Part shown: positions 6,670 through 8,380 of the stretch, in pieces | Layout of the letters: every line of letters starts with the position of its first letter | Position numbering within the stretch: the stretch's first letter is position 1 | From: Dethiobacter sp. | Lineage (GTDB): Bacteria > Bacillota > Dethiobacteria > DTU022 | DNA length: 8,380 nucleotides | Assembly (NCBI GenBank): GCA_018333405.1 | Contig: JAGXSR010000143.1 | Location: forward strand, 1-8,380 | Direction: 5' to 3' | Translations under genes and position numbers: made by a program | Notes under the pieces: model-generated | Seen by the model: only the letters and a program-made list of their open reading frames with translations | Databases searched by the model: none | Told to the model about the DNA's origin: nothing

Positions 6670-7251
6670 ATGGAAAATCTGCTTCCGATCATCTTTATCT
6701 ATATCCTGGTTGATAACTTTGTGCTGCAGCAGTTTCTGGGCATATGCCCCTTTATCGGCGTCTCGCGCAAGATGGAAACCGCAACAGGAATGGGTATGGC
6801 TGTGGTATTTGTCATGGCTATGGCTACCGTGGCCACCTGGTCCCTTTACACATATGTCCTGGTCCCGTTTAACCTGCAGTACCTGGAAATCGTAGCTTTT
6901 ATCCTGGTCATTGCCGCCCTGGTTCAGCTGGTGGAGACCTTCCTGCGCAAGATCAGCCCCACTCTTTACCAGGGCTTAGGGATCTATTTACCGCTGATCA
7001 CGACCAACTGCGCCGTTTTGGCGGTAGCTCTGCTGGCGGTGCGCCAGGAGTTCACCCTGTTGGAATCGACAGTATTTGCCGTTGCCGCCGCTGTAGGTTT
7101 CTCTCTGGCCCTTTTAATCATGGCCGGTATCCGGGAGCGCCTGGAGCTGGCTGCTGTACCCAAAATGTTGCAGGGATCAGCGATCACTTTGATTACAGCG
7201 GGCATTCTCTCACTGGCTTTTATGGGATTTAAAGGGATGATGACTCTGTAA
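6670..7251 (+). CDS. rnfA: Rnf complex membrane subunit RnfA
   Basis: RnfA is the partner of RnfE, similar to it in fold but inserted in the opposite orientation in characterised complexes. The 193-residue length is standard. It begins with IYILVDNFVLQQFLGICPF, in which Cys26 is the first conserved ligand, and has LITTNCAVLAVAL with Cys114 as the second. Hydrophobic segments lie at about 3-21, 36-63, 71-88, 103-124, 132-152 and 166-189. The ending (AGIRERLELAAVPKMLQGSA, then ITLITAGILSLAFMGF) is typical of RnfA. ATG 6670 has an excellent AGGAGG (6658-6663) 6 bases upstream. A 30-base gap separates it from rnfE and 36 bases separate it from the rnfB start. Confidence 0.97.
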   Translation: MENLLPIIFIYILVDNFVLQQFLGICPFIGVSRKMETATGMGMAVVFVMAMATVATWSLYTYVLVPFNLQYLEIVAFILVIAALVQLVETFLRKISPTLYQGLGIYLPLITTNCAVLAVALLAVRQEFTLLESTVFAVAAAVGFSLALLIMAGIRERLELAAVPKMLQGSAITLITAGILSLAFMGFKGMMTL

Positions 7252-7272
7252 TGCGCTGTAAATTATGGACGC

Positions 7273-7279
7273 GAGGTGA
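7273..7279 (+). promoter_or_regulatory. Ribosome binding site that sets the rnfB start
   Basis: GAGGTGA lies 8 bases before ATG 7288. The GTG within it (7276) is in frame with rnfB and would add four residues (MTDK), but no ribosome site of comparable quality lies upstream of that GTG, so it is part of the Shine-Dalgarno sequence and not the start. Confidence 0.75.
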
Positions 7280-7287
7280 CAGATAAA

Positions 7288-8082
7288 ATGCAATATTTAT
7301 ATGCTGCGGCGGCGCTGGGCGGGGCAGGGCTTGTTTTCGGAGTCCTTTTGGCTTTGGCCGCCCGCGCTTTTGCCGTTACGACCGATCCCCGGGTTGACGC
7401 TGTCCGTGAAGAGCTGCCCGGCGCCAACTGTGGGGCCTGCGGCTGCGCCGGGTGTACTAATTTTGCCGAAGCGGTGGTCGAGGGAAAAGCCAAAGCGGCA
7501 GAGTGCATACCCGGCGGCAGCGAAACCGTAAAAGCGATCTGCGCTTTATTGGGCCAGGAAGCGGCTGAGGCTGTGCCCCAGGCGGCCGCGGTGTTTTGCA
7601 TCGGCGATAAGCAAACGGCCAAAGAGCTGTTTATCTATGATGGAATCCAGGATTGCACCGTAGCCGTGAAATATGCGGACGGCTTTAAAGCCTGTTCTTA
7701 CGGCTGCCTGGGCTTGGGCAGCTGTGTCCGGGCCTGTCCGTTTGAGGCAATTGAAATGAGCTTAACCGGGCTGCCGGTGGTGCTCCGGGACAAATGCGTC
7801 GGCTGCGGGCTTTGCGCCAAAGCCTGCCCCCGCCGGATTATTCGTATTCTGCCCAAGGGCAATGCGGGCCACTTGATCTTATGCTCCTCTCAGGAGCGGG
7901 GCAAAGGGGTAACTCAGGCCTGCGCGGTCGGTTGCATGGCCTGCAGAGCCTGCCTTAAAGCCTGCCCGCAAGAAGCAATTTCCATGCAGGGCAACCTGGC
8001 GGCAATCGATTTGCAGAAATGTACCGATTGCGGCGAGTGTGTGCTGAAGTGTAAACCGGGAACCATTCGCCCGCGCGCTTGA
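7288..8082 (+). CDS. rnfB: Rnf complex ferredoxin-type subunit RnfB
   Basis: RnfB is the cytoplasmic, membrane-anchored Fe-S subunit that takes electrons from reduced ferredoxin. Numbered from ATG 7288 (264 residues), residues 4-30 form the membrane anchor. The Fe-S domain PGANCGACGCAGC follows, with Cys48, 51, 56 and 73 as likely ligands. A cysteine-poor linker (Cys85, 104, 123) leads to two double ferredoxin units. The first has Cys136/140/146/150 in CSYGCLGLGSCVRACP and Cys170/173/176/180. The second has Cys212/216/219/222/226 in CAVGCMACRACLKACP and Cys245/248/251/255. At least five [4Fe-4S] clusters are expected. This is longer than enterobacterial RsxB (about 190 residues, three clusters) and shorter than RnfB of Acetobacterium. 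I preferred ATG 7288 to the in-frame GTG at 7276, because that GTG lies inside the Shine-Dalgarno GAGGTGA (7273-7279). It is the last gene of the operon. Confidence 0.97.
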   Translation: MQYLYAAAALGGAGLVFGVLLALAARAFAVTTDPRVDAVREELPGANCGACGCAGCTNFAEAVVEGKAKAAECIPGGSETVKAICALLGQEAAEAVPQAAAVFCIGDKQTAKELFIYDGIQDCTVAVKYADGFKACSYGCLGLGSCVRACPFEAIEMSLTGLPVVLRDKCVGCGLCAKACPRRIIRILPKGNAGHLILCSSQERGKGVTQACAVGCMACRACLKACPQEAISMQGNLAAIDLQKCTDCGECVLKCKPGTIRPRA

Positions 8083-8152
8083 GTTTCCGGCTGTATCAGG
8101 CAGGACGAAGATGAATTTGATCATCTGAGAGTAGGATGAATATGTTCCCTCA

Positions 8153-8191
8153 CCCTGGCCCTCTCCCTGGCCCTCTCCCGGAGGGAGAGGG
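8153..8191. repeat. GC-rich tandem/inverted intergenic repeat
   Basis: The 12-base unit CCCTGGCCCTCT occurs twice in direct tandem (8153-8164 and 8165-8176). The second copy continues into an inverted repeat, CCCTCTCCC (8171-8179) and GGGAGAGGG (8183-8191), with a 3-base GGA loop. The first copy also contains CCCTCTCCC (8159-8167), so two alternative hairpins are possible. C-only/G-only strand bias of this kind (CCCTCACCCTGGCCCTCTCCC) is familiar from dispersed intergenic repeats in unrelated bacteria. That dispersal in this genome is an expectation, not something the window shows. It could also slow transcription downstream of rnfB, but no T-run follows. Confidence 0.75.
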
Positions 8192-8258
8192 GATTTAATA
8201 GGGTAGATTAGCTTTGGGCGGCGAATGCCTGGAGAAGCCTGACTAAAATTAATAATAC

Positions 8259-8291
8259 GGTCTGTCCCTCAAGGTTAGACAAGGACAGACC
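8259..8291. terminator. Perfect 9-bp stem-loop, possible terminator
   Basis: GGTCTGTCC (8259-8267) and GGACAGACC (8283-8291) form a perfect 9-bp stem with a 15-base loop. ATTTTACT follows on the plus strand, and on the minus strand the stem is followed by GTATTATTAATTTT. It could work on either strand: for the rnf transcript, although 176 bases after rnfB, or for a gene converging from the right. The large loop is less typical of an intrinsic terminator, so it may instead be a dispersed repeat element. Confidence 0.45.
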
Positions 8292-8380
8292 ATTTTACTG
8301 GAATCGGGCCTTGTTACGGCGGGTAAAGCGGTTAAAATCAAAAAAGAAAGGCGCATTTACAGTTTTCCGATTAGGTGTAT

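Larger units (their letters stand above)
8083..8380. other. Non-coding stretch after rnfB
   Basis: I see no supportable gene in these 298 bases. They hold a GC-rich tandem and inverted repeat (8153-8191) and a perfect stem-loop (8259-8291). There is also a weak AT-rich 6-bp stem, AGATGA...TCATCT (8109-8126). Short open frames run off the window edge on both strands (plus from 8256, minus ending at 8295), but neither has a start or recognisable content. A T-rich oligo(U) tract directly after rnfB is lacking. Confidence 0.6.

Noticed and set aside
8153..8191. CRISPR array or microsatellite interpretation of the tandem block
   Set aside because: Only two 12-base copies, no spacers and no cas genes; better described as a short intergenic repeat.
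8295..8378. Possible C-terminal end of a minus-strand gene entering from the right (27 codons, ending in RRNKARFQ and a stop)
   Set aside because: A frame this short stays open by chance about a quarter of the time and has no recognisable sequence. The stem-loop beyond its stop is suggestive only.
8256..8380. Plus-strand frame open to the window edge
   Set aside because: It contains no ATG, GTG or TTG start after its upstream stop and no ribosome site, so it is not supported as a gene start.

Overview
The window reads as ordinary, densely packed chromosomal DNA from an anaerobic bacterium, most likely a Clostridia-type Firmicute (Peptococcaceae or Moorella-like is a guess). Three things suggest this: the valS-folC pair, the rnfCDGEAB gene order known from Acetobacterium and other clostridia, and strong anti-Shine-Dalgarno-complementary ribosome sites such as AAGAGGTGAT. 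All confident genes are on the plus strand.

Layout. Positions 1-938 hold the 3' end of valS (valyl-tRNA synthetase: anticodon-binding domain and C-terminal coiled-coil arm). It overlaps folC (928-2286, folylpolyglutamate/dihydrofolate synthase) by 11 bases. A 165-base gap follows, containing an unproven 45-codon frame. Next is a 41-residue secreted, probably lipidated, acidic peptide gene (2452-2577), closed by a hairpin terminator (2594-2626). An AT-rich stretch of about 236 bases (2627-2862) probably holds the rnf promoter. Six tightly packed genes, rnfC, rnfD, rnfG, rnfE, rnfA and rnfB (2863-8082), follow. The last 298 bases have no supportable gene; they carry a GC-rich tandem/inverted repeat and a perfect 9-bp stem-loop that may be a terminator.

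How the genes work together. The six Rnf proteins form a membrane complex that couples electron flow between reduced ferredoxin and NAD+ to Na+ or H+ movement. RnfB takes ferredoxin electrons through a chain of [4Fe-4S] clusters. RnfA and RnfE are paired membrane subunits, each keeping the two conserved cysteines for the intramembrane Fe-S centre. RnfD and RnfG carry covalent flavins, and RnfC is the NAD(H)/FMN and Fe-S subunit. No ApbE flavin transferase, needed for the covalent flavins, is present here.

The main departure from a standard rnf operon is RnfG. It is about 281 residues instead of about 200, because a second FMN-binding domain with its own D-x-x-[ST]-G-A-T motif follows the first. 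RnfD has the opposite oddity, a degenerate flavinylation motif that keeps the threonine. The small acidic lipoprotein candidate upstream of rnfC is also worth a look. I see no evidence for a wholly new system.
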